Below the pieces are notes generated by a model that ran no database searches, was not told the DNA's origin, and saw only the letters and a list, made by a program, of their open reading frames with translations. From the NCBI GenBank assembly GCA_903871865.1, contig CAIQIL010000142.1:1-26455 (forward strand): a DNA stretch of 26,455 bases, in the 5' to 3' direction. Position 1 is the stretch's first letter. Every line of letters begins with the position of its first letter. The stretch is from an uncultured Burkholderiales bacterium. Lineage in GTDB: Bacteria; Pseudomonadota; Gammaproteobacteria; Burkholderiales; Burkholderiaceae_C. Positions 14,812 through 23,039 of this stretch are shown here, in pieces. The position numbers and the translations under genes were made by a program.

Positions 14812-17181
14812 ATGCAATTCTTCAGCAAGCACCAGATCGCGCTGGCCGCGATCTCTTTCCTGGGCGCCGCTTCGGCCGTCGCCCCCACCGTGGCGAGCGC
14901 CGCCAAGGTTCCTGGCCAGTACGTCGCTGGTGACTTCCACAACCACACCACCTGCTCGGACGGCTCGCTGTCGATGCAGAAGCTGATCAAGAAGGCCACG
15001 GGCAAAGACAACGCCACCTGGGGCCTGGACTGGTTCGTGCAAGCCGGCCACGGCGGCAACGGCAACCGCAACTGCACCCTGGTGGAAGACGCTTCCCTGG
15101 CCACCCCGGCCTACCCGTACCTGAGCGGCGACACGCCCTTCGACTTCGCCACCACCGCCGGCAACCCCACCACTGGCCTGGCCACGTCCAACCCGGCCAA
15201 CCCGTCCAAGTCGCAATTCCGCGGCCCTGTGACGACCTGGGCCCAGACCGTCGGCACCGCTGGCATCAAGGGTGCCGTCAACGGCACCGGCGCCCTGCAG
15301 AACATGTGGCGCTGGCAGTCGATCCAGGAATTCCAGTACCCCCTGGTCGAGTACCTCTCGGCGCTGAAGAACGTGCCCATCTTCATCGGCATGGAATCTG
15401 TGGTGGCGGGCCACGAGCACAGCTCGATGTCCGTCATCACTGGCCAGACGCCTGCTGCCATCGACACGGCCGTCCTGCCCTCCACGCCTGGCTACACCCC
15501 CCAAGGCAATGCCAACGCCCTGGCCCAGTGGAGCTACTGCTTTGACCGTGGCGACACCGACACCAGCCGCGGCAACACGACCACCACCAGCGGTGTGGGC
15601 AACAATTGGAACTGCGCTGTCACCGGCAGCCTGAACGCAGCCGATCCCAGCTGGAGCGCAGCCGGCCAAAAGCTGATCCCCGCTGGCGGCACCGGCACCG
15701 GCAACAAGGGTCACCTGAAGACCCTGGAAGCCCTGAAGTGGATGGCCGAGAACCATGGCACCGGCAGCTACTACGTGCCGGCTCACTTGGAGCGCGCTGG
15801 CCCGTTCAACCCGGACGGCAACAACGGCTTCAACGTCGAGCACCTGCGCAACTTCAACAACACCGCGCCCAACATCGCCTTCGGCTTCGAAACCCAGCCG
15901 GGTCACGGTGCTTCGAACAACCGCGGTGAATACCAGCTGCTGCGCAACAGCGGCTTCACCGGCAGCACCACCAACGTGGACTCGGTCGGTGGCACCACCT
16001 ACGGCGGCACCGGCGTGTACGGCGCCGTGATCGGTGGCGTGTGGGACTCGCTGCTGGGCGAAGGCCGCAACTTCTGGTTCTTCGCAAGCTCTGACTGGCA
16101 CAACCGCGGCATCTTTGGCCCGGACGATCGCCGTTCGACCCAGGACTTCGAGCCGGGCGAGTACCAGCGCAACTACACCCTGGTGCGCAACGGTGCTGAC
16201 AAGCTGCGTCCGCAAACCATCGTTGACGGTCTGCGCACCGGCAACAACTGGACGTCGTCGGGTCAGATCATCGACCGCCTGGCTTTCGTGGCCTGCGTGT
16301 CTTATCCCGGCACCCGTGGTGCTCGCACCACGGCATTCGTGGAATCCCTGGCTGTTTCCGCAGCCAACGGCAACACCGACACCGACACCGCTGGCTGCGC
16401 CACGATGGGTGAGAAGCTGAAGGTGAATGCGGGTGCCAACGTGATCGTGTCCATCGTGGTGCGTGACCCGGCCGGTACCAACAACTCGCCTTACACCTTC
16501 CCCAACCCCTCGCTGCTGCAAGTGGGCATCAACCAGCCCCTGAACCAGCCGGTGCTGGACCACGTGGACGTGATCCGCGGCCTGGTGACGGGCTACCGCA
16601 CCCCGGGCGCTGCTGACTACGCTGGCGAATGGCCGCGCAACCTGGCCTGGCTGGACGCCAACGGCAACACCGCCGGTCTGTCGGCCGTGCCTGCTGCTGC
16701 CAAGAACACTTCGGCTGCCCTGCTGAAGACGTTCAACGCTGCTGGCAGCAACGCCTGGACGGCATTCACGGCCGCCGACGGCACGCAAATGCTGAAGATG
16801 ACCTTCACCGTTCCCGCGGTTCAGGCTTCCCAGTACCTGCGTCTGCGCGGCACCAACATGCCCGCCTCGGTGCCTTACGAGACCGATGCCAACGGCAACC
16901 CGCTGGCTGACTTCTTCACGAACGCCGCTGTCACCGCCAACCTGCGCATCCCTTGCACCACCCGCACGGCCGCTGCTGACGCTCTGACCTCGGCCAACAC
17001 CGTGACCGGTCCGATCGATGGTTGCCCGGCTCACTTGGCAACGGCCACTGGCACGACCAACCCCATCGTGGGTCAGCGTGCTGTGTCCTTTGACGTGGCG
17101 GCCTGGTCTGACCTGTGGTTCTACAGCAACCCGATCTACGTCGAAGTGGCTGGTTCCACCGTGGTCGCTGGCGTGAAGTAA
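14812..17181 (+). CDS. secreted PHP-superfamily metal-dependent hydrolase-like protein
   Basis: This 789-residue protein has a signal peptide ending near VASA30. A PHP-type metal site then follows in family order: GDFHNHTTCSDG (His43, His45), FVQAGHGG (His80), FIGMESVVAGHEHSS (Glu195, His201, His203), PAHLERAGP (His325), FETQPGH (Glu360, His365) and ASSDWHN (Asp428, His430). The PHP fold binds two or three metals and hydrolyses phosphoesters or other bonds. The last 350 residues look beta-rich and are unassigned. It may belong to the CehA/McbA- or DUF3604-like exported PHP group; I cannot assign the substrate. The start at 14812 has GGAG at 14802-14805. Codon use differs from neighbours, with more GCT, GGT and CGT, which suggests high expression. 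Confidence 0.75.
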   Translation: MQFFSKHQIALAAISFLGAASAVAPTVASAAKVPGQYVAGDFHNHTTCSDGSLSMQKLIKKATGKDNATWGLDWFVQAGHGGNGNRNCTLVEDASLATPAYPYLSGDTPFDFATTAGNPTTGLATSNPANPSKSQFRGPVTTWAQTVGTAGIKGAVNGTGALQNMWRWQSIQEFQYPLVEYLSALKNVPIFIGMESVVAGHEHSSMSVITGQTPAAIDTAVLPSTPGYTPQGNANALAQWSYCFDRGDTDTSRGNTTTTSGVGNNWNCAVTGSLNAADPSWSAAGQKLIPAGGTGTGNKGHLKTLEALKWMAENHGTGSYYVPAHLERAGPFNPDGNNGFNVEHLRNFNNTAPNIAFGFETQPGHGASNNRGEYQLLRNSGFTGSTTNVDSVGGTTYGGTGVYGAVIGGVWDSLLGEGRNFWFFASSDWHNRGIFGPDDRRSTQDFEPGEYQRNYTLVRNGADKLRPQTIVDGLRTGNNWTSSGQIIDRLAFVACVSYPGTRGARTTAFVESLAVSAANGNTDTDTAGCATMGEKLKVNAGANVIVSIVVRDPAGTNNSPYTFPNPSLLQVGINQPLNQPVLDHVDVIRGLVTGYRTPGAADYAGEWPRNLAWLDANGNTAGLSAVPAAAKNTSAALLKTFNAAGSNAWTAFTAADGTQMLKMTFTVPAVQASQYLRLRGTNMPASVPYETDANGNPLADFFTNAAVTANLRIPCTTRTAAADALTSANTVTGPIDGCPAHLATATGTTNPIVGQRAVSFDVAAWSDLWFYSNPIYVEVAGSTVVAGVK

Positions 17182-17246
17182 ACCTTCGCCCAGCCAGATC
17201 CTGGATGCCTTGCCTGCCCTGCAGGTGGGTGTCCAGGGCTTGACCG

Positions 17247-17275
17247 CCACAGCCCGCCCCACCGGCGGGCTGTGG
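17247..17275 (+). terminator. 12-bp perfect hairpin after the PHP gene
   Basis: CCACAGCCCGCC (17247-17258) pairs perfectly with GGCGGGCTGTGG (17264-17275) around a 5-base loop and is followed by CAATTCTGTT. It lies 65 bp past the PHP stop and 48 bp before the next gene, so it could terminate the transcript or lower read-through into the downstream operon. Confidence 0.7.
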
Positions 17276-17323
17276 CAATTCTGTTGACGCCGACATCATT
17301 GGCGCCTCACCGGAGATTCCCCC

Positions 17324-17764
17324 ATGTCTTTCACGATGTCTCGCCGTCATGTGCTGCACGCTGGCCTGGCGCTGGGCGCCTCGGCCGTGCTGCCCGCGGC
17401 CCGCGCCTGCGAATTTTTCTCGCCCAATCTGCGCGTCACGCACCCCTGGACCCGCGTGACGGCAGCCAATGCACCGTTTGCCGTCGTCTGCATGCACATC
17501 GACCAGGTCACCGCGAACGACCGCCTGATCGGCGTCGAAACGCCTGTTGCCACCCGCGCTGAGATCGGTGGCATCAGCACCGGCCGTGACATGAGCCTGT
17601 TGATCGAGCGCGGCCGTGACCTCGACCTCAGCGAGCAAGGCGTGCACGTTCGCCTGCTGGGTTTGACGCAAGCCCTGCTGATTGCGCGCACCTACCCCAT
17701 GAGCCTGATTTTCGAGAAGGGCGGCGTGTTGGCTGTGGAACTGAACGTCGATTACGAAACCTGA
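17324..17764 (+). CDS. PCu(A)C-like copper-chaperone-fold protein lacking canonical ligands, Tat signal
   Basis: This 146-residue exported protein has a twin-arginine-like signal (MSRRHVLHAGLALGAS, cleavage near ARA28). The mature part resembles PCu(A)C/DUF461 periplasmic copper chaperones: VTHPWTRVTAANAPFAVVCM, then DRLIGVETPVATRAEI and a C-terminal MSLIFEKGGVLAVEL. The usual copper ligands are not kept. The family His after VEL is Gly82 here (AEIGG), the HLM motif reads His108-Val-Arg110, and the loop between them is shortened. It may bind metal differently or serve as a scaffold. GGAG lies eight bases before ATG 17324. It heads a tightly spaced five-gene run, with the next gene 45 bp on. 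Confidence 0.65.
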   Translation: MSFTMSRRHVLHAGLALGASAVLPAARACEFFSPNLRVTHPWTRVTAANAPFAVVCMHIDQVTANDRLIGVETPVATRAEIGGISTGRDMSLLIERGRDLDLSEQGVHVRLLGLTQALLIARTYPMSLIFEKGGVLAVELNVDYET

Positions 17765-17809
17765 CCCTTTGGCGCAAGGTTTGCGTCTTGCTGGAAGAAG
17801 TACCCCCCC

Positions 17810-18664
17810 ATGTCCACCTCTCCGCTGTCTGCCCCTGTGAACGAAACATCCACCGCTGCCAACCGTCCTGGGTGGTTGCGTGAACCCCTGCTGCATTTCC
17901 TGCTCCTGGGCGCGCTCTTGTTCGGCGTGGACCACTACCTCGTCACCCGCAACGATGACCCGCGCACGATCGTCGTGAGTGCCTCCGTCGATGCCGAGGC
18001 CAAGCAACTCTTCAAGGCCTCCCGCGGGCGCGAGCCCGATGCCAAGGAGCTGGCCGCCTTGCGCCGCGTCTGGCTGGACAACGAAGTGCTGTACCGCGAG
18101 GGCCTGGCCCTGCAGGTGGACAAGGGCGACACGGCCATCCGCGAGCGCGTGATCTTCAAGGCCCTGAGCGTGGTCGATGCCAACACCAAGTTGCCGCCTG
18201 TGACGGACGAAGTGCTGCGCAAGTGGTTCGATGGCCACCGTGCCAAGTACGACGAGCCCCCGCGCTTCGATTTCCAGGAGGCCGTGCTCTCGGGCGATGC
18301 CAGTGAGGCGGCGGTCCGTGCCTTCGTGGACAACCTGAACGCCGGCAAGCCGGGTGAAGCCGAGGCGGGCCTGCGTGTGTTCAAGGGGCGTCCACGCAGC
18401 AACATCGAGCAAAGCTATGGGCAGGATTTCGCCAAAGCCCTGGAGGCGGCCCCGCCCCAGACCTGGATCGCCATGAAGGGCAGGGACGGTTGGCGCGCGG
18501 TCCGTCTGGACCTGCTGACGCCTGCCAAGCCGGGGGTGTTCGAGGTGCTGCGCAACGTGATCCAGCAGGACTGGACCGACGCCACCCTGGCCGAGCAACG
18601 CAGTGCCGCGGTGCGTGGCCTGATGGGCAAGTACAAGGTGGTCATCGAAGGTGACGCCCCATGA
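17810..18664 (+). CDS. membrane-anchored PpiC-type peptidyl-prolyl isomerase-like protein
   Basis: This 284-residue protein has one N-terminal membrane helix (HFLLLGALLFGVDHYLV, about residues 29-45). A SurA/PrsA-like helical region follows (ELAALRRVWLDNEVLYREGLAL), then a degenerate parvulin-like region and a C-terminal helix. It should face the periplasm and assist folding or metal loading of exported proteins. The parvulin active-site residues are not clearly visible, so it may be a chaperone only. A GGAAGAAG element precedes ATG 17810. The stop overlaps the HupE start by four bases (ATGA), so translation of the two is coupled. PpiC-like proteins next to HupE permeases are an arrangement I recall from other genomes but have not checked. 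Confidence 0.75.
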   Translation: MSTSPLSAPVNETSTAANRPGWLREPLLHFLLLGALLFGVDHYLVTRNDDPRTIVVSASVDAEAKQLFKASRGREPDAKELAALRRVWLDNEVLYREGLALQVDKGDTAIRERVIFKALSVVDANTKLPPVTDEVLRKWFDGHRAKYDEPPRFDFQEAVLSGDASEAAVRAFVDNLNAGKPGEAEAGLRVFKGRPRSNIEQSYGQDFAKALEAAPPQTWIAMKGRDGWRAVRLDLLTPAKPGVFEVLRNVIQQDWTDATLAEQRSAAVRGLMGKYKVVIEGDAP

Positions 18665-19644
18665 CGGCGCGCCTGCATGGCGTGTGGCGCGTCGCCTTCT
18701 CACTGATGTCGCTGTGGCTGGGTCTGGGCGCAGCCCTTTGGAGCGTGGAAGCGCGGGCCCACGAAATGAGCATGGCCGAGATGCAGGTCCGCGAGACCTC
18801 GCCCGGCGAGTTTTACTGGCAGTGGGGTTCCACGGAGAAGCGTGCCGCCAAAGATGACCTCACCCCGGTGTGGCCAGAGAACTGTGTCGCCGATGGCAGC
18901 GTCCTGCACTGCGGTGAGGATGGCCTGGACGGCGCGATCTCGGTCAAGGGCGTGGGCAAGGCCTACTCGGCCGCGCTCATCAAAATCACCTGGCGCAATG
19001 GCGAGTCGCGCGTTTACACGCTGACCGGCAGCCAGCCCTCGGCGCAGATCCACGGCGGCGCCGAAGACCGCCGCGGCATGGGCCAGGTCGCTTCGGCCTA
19101 CACGGTGCTGGGGGTGGAGCACATCCTGAGCGGCATCGACCACCTGTTGTTCGTCATCAGCCTGCTCTTCCTGGTGGGCTTCAACCGCCGCCTGCTCTGG
19201 ACGATCACGGCCTTCACCGCTGCGCACAGCCTGACGCTGGCGCTCAGCGCCCTGGGCTGGCTGGTGCTGCGTCCGCCGCCGGTGGAGGCGTCCATCGCGC
19301 TGTCCATCGTGCTGGTGGCCGGTGAAGCCTTGCACACGCAGCAAACACTGGCACGGCGCTGGCCTGCCCTGGTGGCCTTCCTGTTCGGCCTGGTGCACGG
19401 CCTGGGCTTTGCCGGTGCGCTCAAGGAAATCGGTCTGCCCGAGAACCACATGCTGACGGCCTTGCTGACCTTCAACGTCGGTGTGGAAATCGGCCAGCTG
19501 ATGACCGTGCTGGCCGCCTGGGCCCTGTGGCGCGTGGCTTCGCGCTGGGCCTGGTTTGTCGCAGCCCGCACGCCGGTGTTGTACGGCATCGGTGCGATCG
19601 CATCGTTCTGGGCCTGGTCGCGTGTGGCGGCCATCATCGCTTGA
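18661..19644 (+). CDS. HupE/UreJ-family metal permease with N-terminal extracytoplasmic domain
   Basis: This 327-residue protein has a signal peptide ending at EARA33. The mature chain therefore begins with His34 (HEMSMAEMQ) and an extracytoplasmic domain of about 110 residues with two cysteines. The C-terminal half has about six membrane helices. They carry the family metal-site motifs GVEHILSGIDHLLFVISLLF and FGLVHGLGFAGAL, plus TAFTAAHSLTLAL with a third conserved His. HupE/UreJ proteins are associated with nickel, cobalt or other transition-metal uptake; the metal here is unknown, and no hydrogenase or urease gene is in the window. The start overlaps the previous stop as ATGA, and the next gene begins 10 bp after its stop. 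Confidence 0.87.
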   Translation: MTARLHGVWRVAFSLMSLWLGLGAALWSVEARAHEMSMAEMQVRETSPGEFYWQWGSTEKRAAKDDLTPVWPENCVADGSVLHCGEDGLDGAISVKGVGKAYSAALIKITWRNGESRVYTLTGSQPSAQIHGGAEDRRGMGQVASAYTVLGVEHILSGIDHLLFVISLLFLVGFNRRLLWTITAFTAAHSLTLALSALGWLVLRPPPVEASIALSIVLVAGEALHTQQTLARRWPALVAFLFGLVHGLGFAGALKEIGLPENHMLTALLTFNVGVEIGQLMTVLAAWALWRVASRWAWFVAARTPVLYGIGAIASFWAWSRVAAIIA

Positions 19645-19654
19645 GTTGATTGTC

Positions 19655-20278
19655 ATGAACGAAGTCATCCCCCTCTTTCCCACGCCCTTCCTGCGCGCCC
19701 CGGCCGCCTTGCCGCGCACGGTGGTCGATGGCTTGGTGCAGCATTTCAGCGGCCTGGCCCTGCAGAACAACAACGCGTCGGCCAACCTGTCGCACACGCA
19801 GATGCTGCGCCCGAGCGACAGCCCGCTGCTGGTGGACGCCGCCGCGCTGATCACGCCCAAGCTGGCCGAATTCGGCACGCTGCTGTTCGGTGAACCGCTG
19901 GGTTGGTCCATCAAGGAGATGTGGGTCAATGTGCTGGACGAGGGCGGACGCCAGGCCATGCACAACCACGCCAACAGCTTCATCTCCGGCGTGGTGTACC
20001 TCACGCCCACCCACCCCTCGTCGCGCACGGTCTTCATGAAGGCGCCGGGCGGGCACGAGTTCTCGTTCAAGAACGACCATGCGGCTGTGGTCACGGGCGC
20101 TTTCAACGCCGAGAAGTGGATCAGCCCGCAACCCGAGCCGGGTGACCTGGTGCTGTTTCCCAGCTACCTGATGCACGCCGTGCCGCCCAACGAGGGCGAG
20201 CGCCGCATCACCCTGGCGTTCAACGCCATCCCGGCGCGGCTGGATTCCTGGGGCTACGCCGTGAACTTCAGTGGCTGA
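19655..20278 (+). CDS. putative 2OG-Fe(II) oxygenase-like protein (TIGR02466-type)
   Basis: This 207-residue protein starts at ATG 19655, ten bases after the HupE stop. The jelly-roll oxygenase pattern is visible: MWVNVLDEGGRQAMHNHANS (His103, His105), then FISGVVYLTPT, and a distal GDLVLFPSYLMHAVPPNEGERRITLAFN with His174 and Arg183/184. The core resembles the family annotated as 'putative 2OG-Fe(II) oxygenase'. The usual His-x-Asp is replaced by His105-Ala-Asn107, so metal binding may be atypical. There is no signal peptide, so it is cytoplasmic. Its stop overlaps the next gene by eight bases. The substrate is unknown. Confidence 0.8.
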   Translation: MNEVIPLFPTPFLRAPAALPRTVVDGLVQHFSGLALQNNNASANLSHTQMLRPSDSPLLVDAAALITPKLAEFGTLLFGEPLGWSIKEMWVNVLDEGGRQAMHNHANSFISGVVYLTPTHPSSRTVFMKAPGGHEFSFKNDHAAVVTGAFNAEKWISPQPEPGDLVLFPSYLMHAVPPNEGERRITLAFNAIPARLDSWGYAVNFSG

Positions 20279-22884
20279 GTCGGTGACCGAAGTCGGGGGC
20301 ACCCGACACCGCGCTGCCTTGCTGCTGATGGTGGCCTCCGGCTTTGCCGGCTTGGGTTACCAGGTGGTGTGGACGCAGCAATGCGCCTTGTGGCTGGGGC
20401 ATGAGTCGGCCTCCGTGCTGGCCGTGGTGGCCGCGTTCTTTGGCGGCATCGCGCTCGGTGCCCTGTGGCTGGGGCCGCGCATCGAGCGCAGCGAGCGTCC
20501 GGTGCGCTGGTACGCATTCTGTGAAGGGGCGATCGCCTTGTGGGGGCTGGCGCTGCTGTGGCTGATGTCGCCCGCGAGCGACTGGCTGCTGGCGCGCATC
20601 GGCACACAGCCGGCGCCGATGTGGCAATGGGCCTGGGCCTTCAGTGGCACTTTCCTGCTCTTGCTGCCGGCCACGGTGGCCATGGGCGCCACCTTGCCGG
20701 CCATGGAGCGGGCGATGTCGGGCGCTGGCGCCAGGTCGATCGCGGCCTTTTACGCGGCCAACACCTCGGGCGCTGTGCTGGGCGTGCTGGGCACGGCCTT
20801 CTGGCTGGTGCCACAACTGGGGCTGGCCCGCACCGCGGCGGTGTGCGTGGCGCTCAACTTGCTGTGCGCCTTGGCGGCGCTGGTGGTGTTCCCGGCGCGC
20901 AGCCCTTTGGCAGCCGATCTGCCCGATGCAACCGGTGCGGCGGCTTCTCAGGGGCGGGCTCTGCTTTGGCGCCTGGCCTTCACCGGCCTGCTGGGCATTG
21001 GCTACGAGGTGCTGGTGGTGCGCGTGCTCAGCCAGGTCGCCGAAGACACCGTCTACACCTTCGCCATGCTGCTGGCGGTGTACCTCGTGGGCACGGCCCT
21101 GGGCGCGGCCGCTTACGCGCGCTGGCGCCACCGGGTGAGCGACGCCCAAGCCCTGGGCGACAGGCTGCTGGCGCTGCTGGCCATGGCCTGCCTGCTGGGC
21201 ACGGCCAGCCTGTGGGCGTCCGAGGGGCTGCAGGCTTGGTTGCGCGCCGCGGGGGGGGGGCGGCATGGGCGCGGCCGTGGCCGCGGAAGGTGCCATCGCC
21301 CTGGCGGCTTTCGGTCTGCCCACCTGCGCGATGGGCGCGTTGTTCAGCCACCTCAGCGCACGGGCCAGTGCCGAGGGCATCGGCTTTGGCCGCTCCTTGG
21401 GCGTCAACACGCTGGGTGCGGCGGCTGCGGCCCCGCTGTTCGGTGTGCTGCTGGCGCCTGTGCTCGGCCCGAAGTGGGTGCTGGTGCTGATCGCACTGGG
21501 CTACCTGGCCCTCACCGCGCGGCGCGCCTGGCAGACGTCCTGGGTGTGGGCGCCGGCGCTCATGGCCATCGCCCTGGCGGTGTTGACCCCGCCGCTGGCT
21601 TTCGTCGATGTGCCGGAAGGCGGGAACATCGTGGCCTACCGCGACGGCATCATGGCCGCGGTCAGTGTGGTGGAGGATGCCGATGGCGTGGCGCGCTTGC
21701 GCATCAACAACCGGCAGCAAGAGGGCAGCTCGGCCACCCTGCTGGTGGATGGTCGCCAGGCCCTGTTGCCCGTGCTGCTGCACCCCGCACCCCACAAGGC
21801 CTTGTTCCTGGGTCTGGGCACGGGGGTGACCTCCGGTGCCGCCGCCGAAGACCCCAGCCTGCAGGTGGACACGGTCGAGCTGTTGCCCGAGGTCATCGAT
21901 GCGGCGCAGCACTTCTGGCGCGTGTTCGATCGCGCTGGCCCCAACCCGCGCCAGGCCATCCTGGCGGCCGATGCCCGCCGTTTCGTGCGCGCCACGGACC
22001 AACGCTACGACGTCATCGTCTCGGACAACTTCCAGCCCGCGCGCAGTGGCTCCGGTGCGCTCTACACGGTCGAGCACTTCCGTGCCGTCAAGGCCCGCCT
22101 GGCGCCCGACGGCCTGTTCTGCCAGTGGCTGCCGCTGCACCAGCTGGACATCGCCACGCTGCGCAGCATCGTCCAGTCCTTCCTGATCGCCTACCCGCAG
22201 GGCGTGGCCATCCTGGCCAGCAACAGCCTGGAGACCCCCGTGGTCGGCCTGTTGGGCCACCCCGATGCGGCCCAAGACGCCGGGCGCTTCGATCCGACCC
22301 GCTTGCGCCAGCGCCTGTCCGCCAACGGCTTTCCACGCTCCCCCGCGGCCTTTGGCATCACCGACGAATTCGCGCTGCTGGGCAATGTGATTGCCGGGCC
22401 CGAGGCGCTCCGGCGCTTCGCCGCCGATGCGCCCGCCAACACCGATGACCTGCCGGTCGTGGCCTATGCCGCCCCGCGCATCACCTATGCGCCCGACACG
22501 GCGCCGCGCGATCGCCTGGCCGTGCTGATGCGCTCGGTGTCGGTGGCGCCTGCGGAGGTGCTGGCTGCCCAGACCGATCCGGCCTGGGCCCGGCGCATGG
22601 CGGCCTACTGGCAGGCGCGCCAGCGCTTCATCGAGGTGGGGCAGGGCGTGCGGCCTTCGGGCGATGTGCAGGACATGCTGTCCCAGGTGCGCGAACCGTT
22701 GCTGTCGGTGCTGCACCTCAGCCCGGATTTCCGCCCGGCCTACGAGCCCCTGGTGGGCATGGCCGCCGCCCTGGCGCGCGTGGACGTGGACGCCGCGCGG
22801 GCTTTGCTGACCGAGCTGAACCGCATCCAGCCGGCCTGGCCGGAGGCTGGCGAGCTTTTGCAACGCATCCCGGCATCCCACTGA
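20271..22884 (+). pseudogene. membrane protein fused to spermidine-synthase-like domain, frameshifted at a G10 tract
   Basis: The gene begins at GTG 20271 (GTG 20283 or ATG 20327 are alternatives). It encodes about eight membrane segments (ASGFAGLGYQVVWTQQCALW and onward). Frame is lost at the ten Gs at 21251-21260. The intact continuation, which uses frame +1, runs to 22884. It has more helices, then a SAM-binding spermidine-synthase-like domain: ALFLGLGTGVTSG, DTVELLPEVIDAA and YDVIVSDNFQPARSG. Nine Gs would restore one reading frame of about 870 residues. Such fused MFS/spermidine-synthase-like proteins are common in proteobacteria, but real polyamine synthesis is doubtful without the usual acidic residues being checked. 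This is either a sequencing error, a broken gene or a switchable one. Confidence 0.8.
21251..21260 (+). repeat. poly-G tract (10 G) at the frameshift
   Basis: Ten consecutive Gs follow GCCGC. The upstream frame reads out of frame beyond this run, and the downstream frame becomes correct if one G is removed. Homopolymer G runs of this length are typical of phase-variable contingency loci and also of sequencing indels. Confidence 0.9.
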
Positions 22885-22887
22885 GCC

Positions 22888-22909
22888 CAAGCCAGCCCGG
22901 GGTGGCTTG
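22888..22909 (+). terminator. weak hairpin after the fused synthase gene
   Basis: CAAGCCA (22888-22894) pairs with TGGCTTG (22903-22909) around an 8-base GC-rich loop directly after the stop at 22884. No T-run follows. It may end the operon. Confidence 0.4.
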
Positions 22910-22951
22910 TCTGGCCGCGTCATGCAAGTTGCAAGTTGACGTGTGGCCATG

Positions 22952-22975
22952 AAAAAAGGCCCCTTGCGGAGCCCT
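22952..22975 (-). terminator. intrinsic terminator of the aminotransferase gene
   Basis: On the minus strand the RNA reads GGCUCC-GCAA-GGGGCC followed by six U. The stem extends to 8 bp with two G-U pairs and is closed by a GNRA tetraloop. It lies about 65 bp past the aminotransferase stop. Confidence 0.88.
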
Positions 22976-23039
22976 GGGGTGCTGGGTGCACCGTGCATGC
23001 CGGTCAGGCCTTGTCGGGCCCGCACCGGCAGCGGTCGCA

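Noticed and set aside
14809..17262. 817-codon minus-strand open frame opposite the PHP gene
   Set aside because: Same shadow effect. It covers the whole opposite strand of a gene with a signal peptide and ordered metal motifs, and has no recognisable domain.
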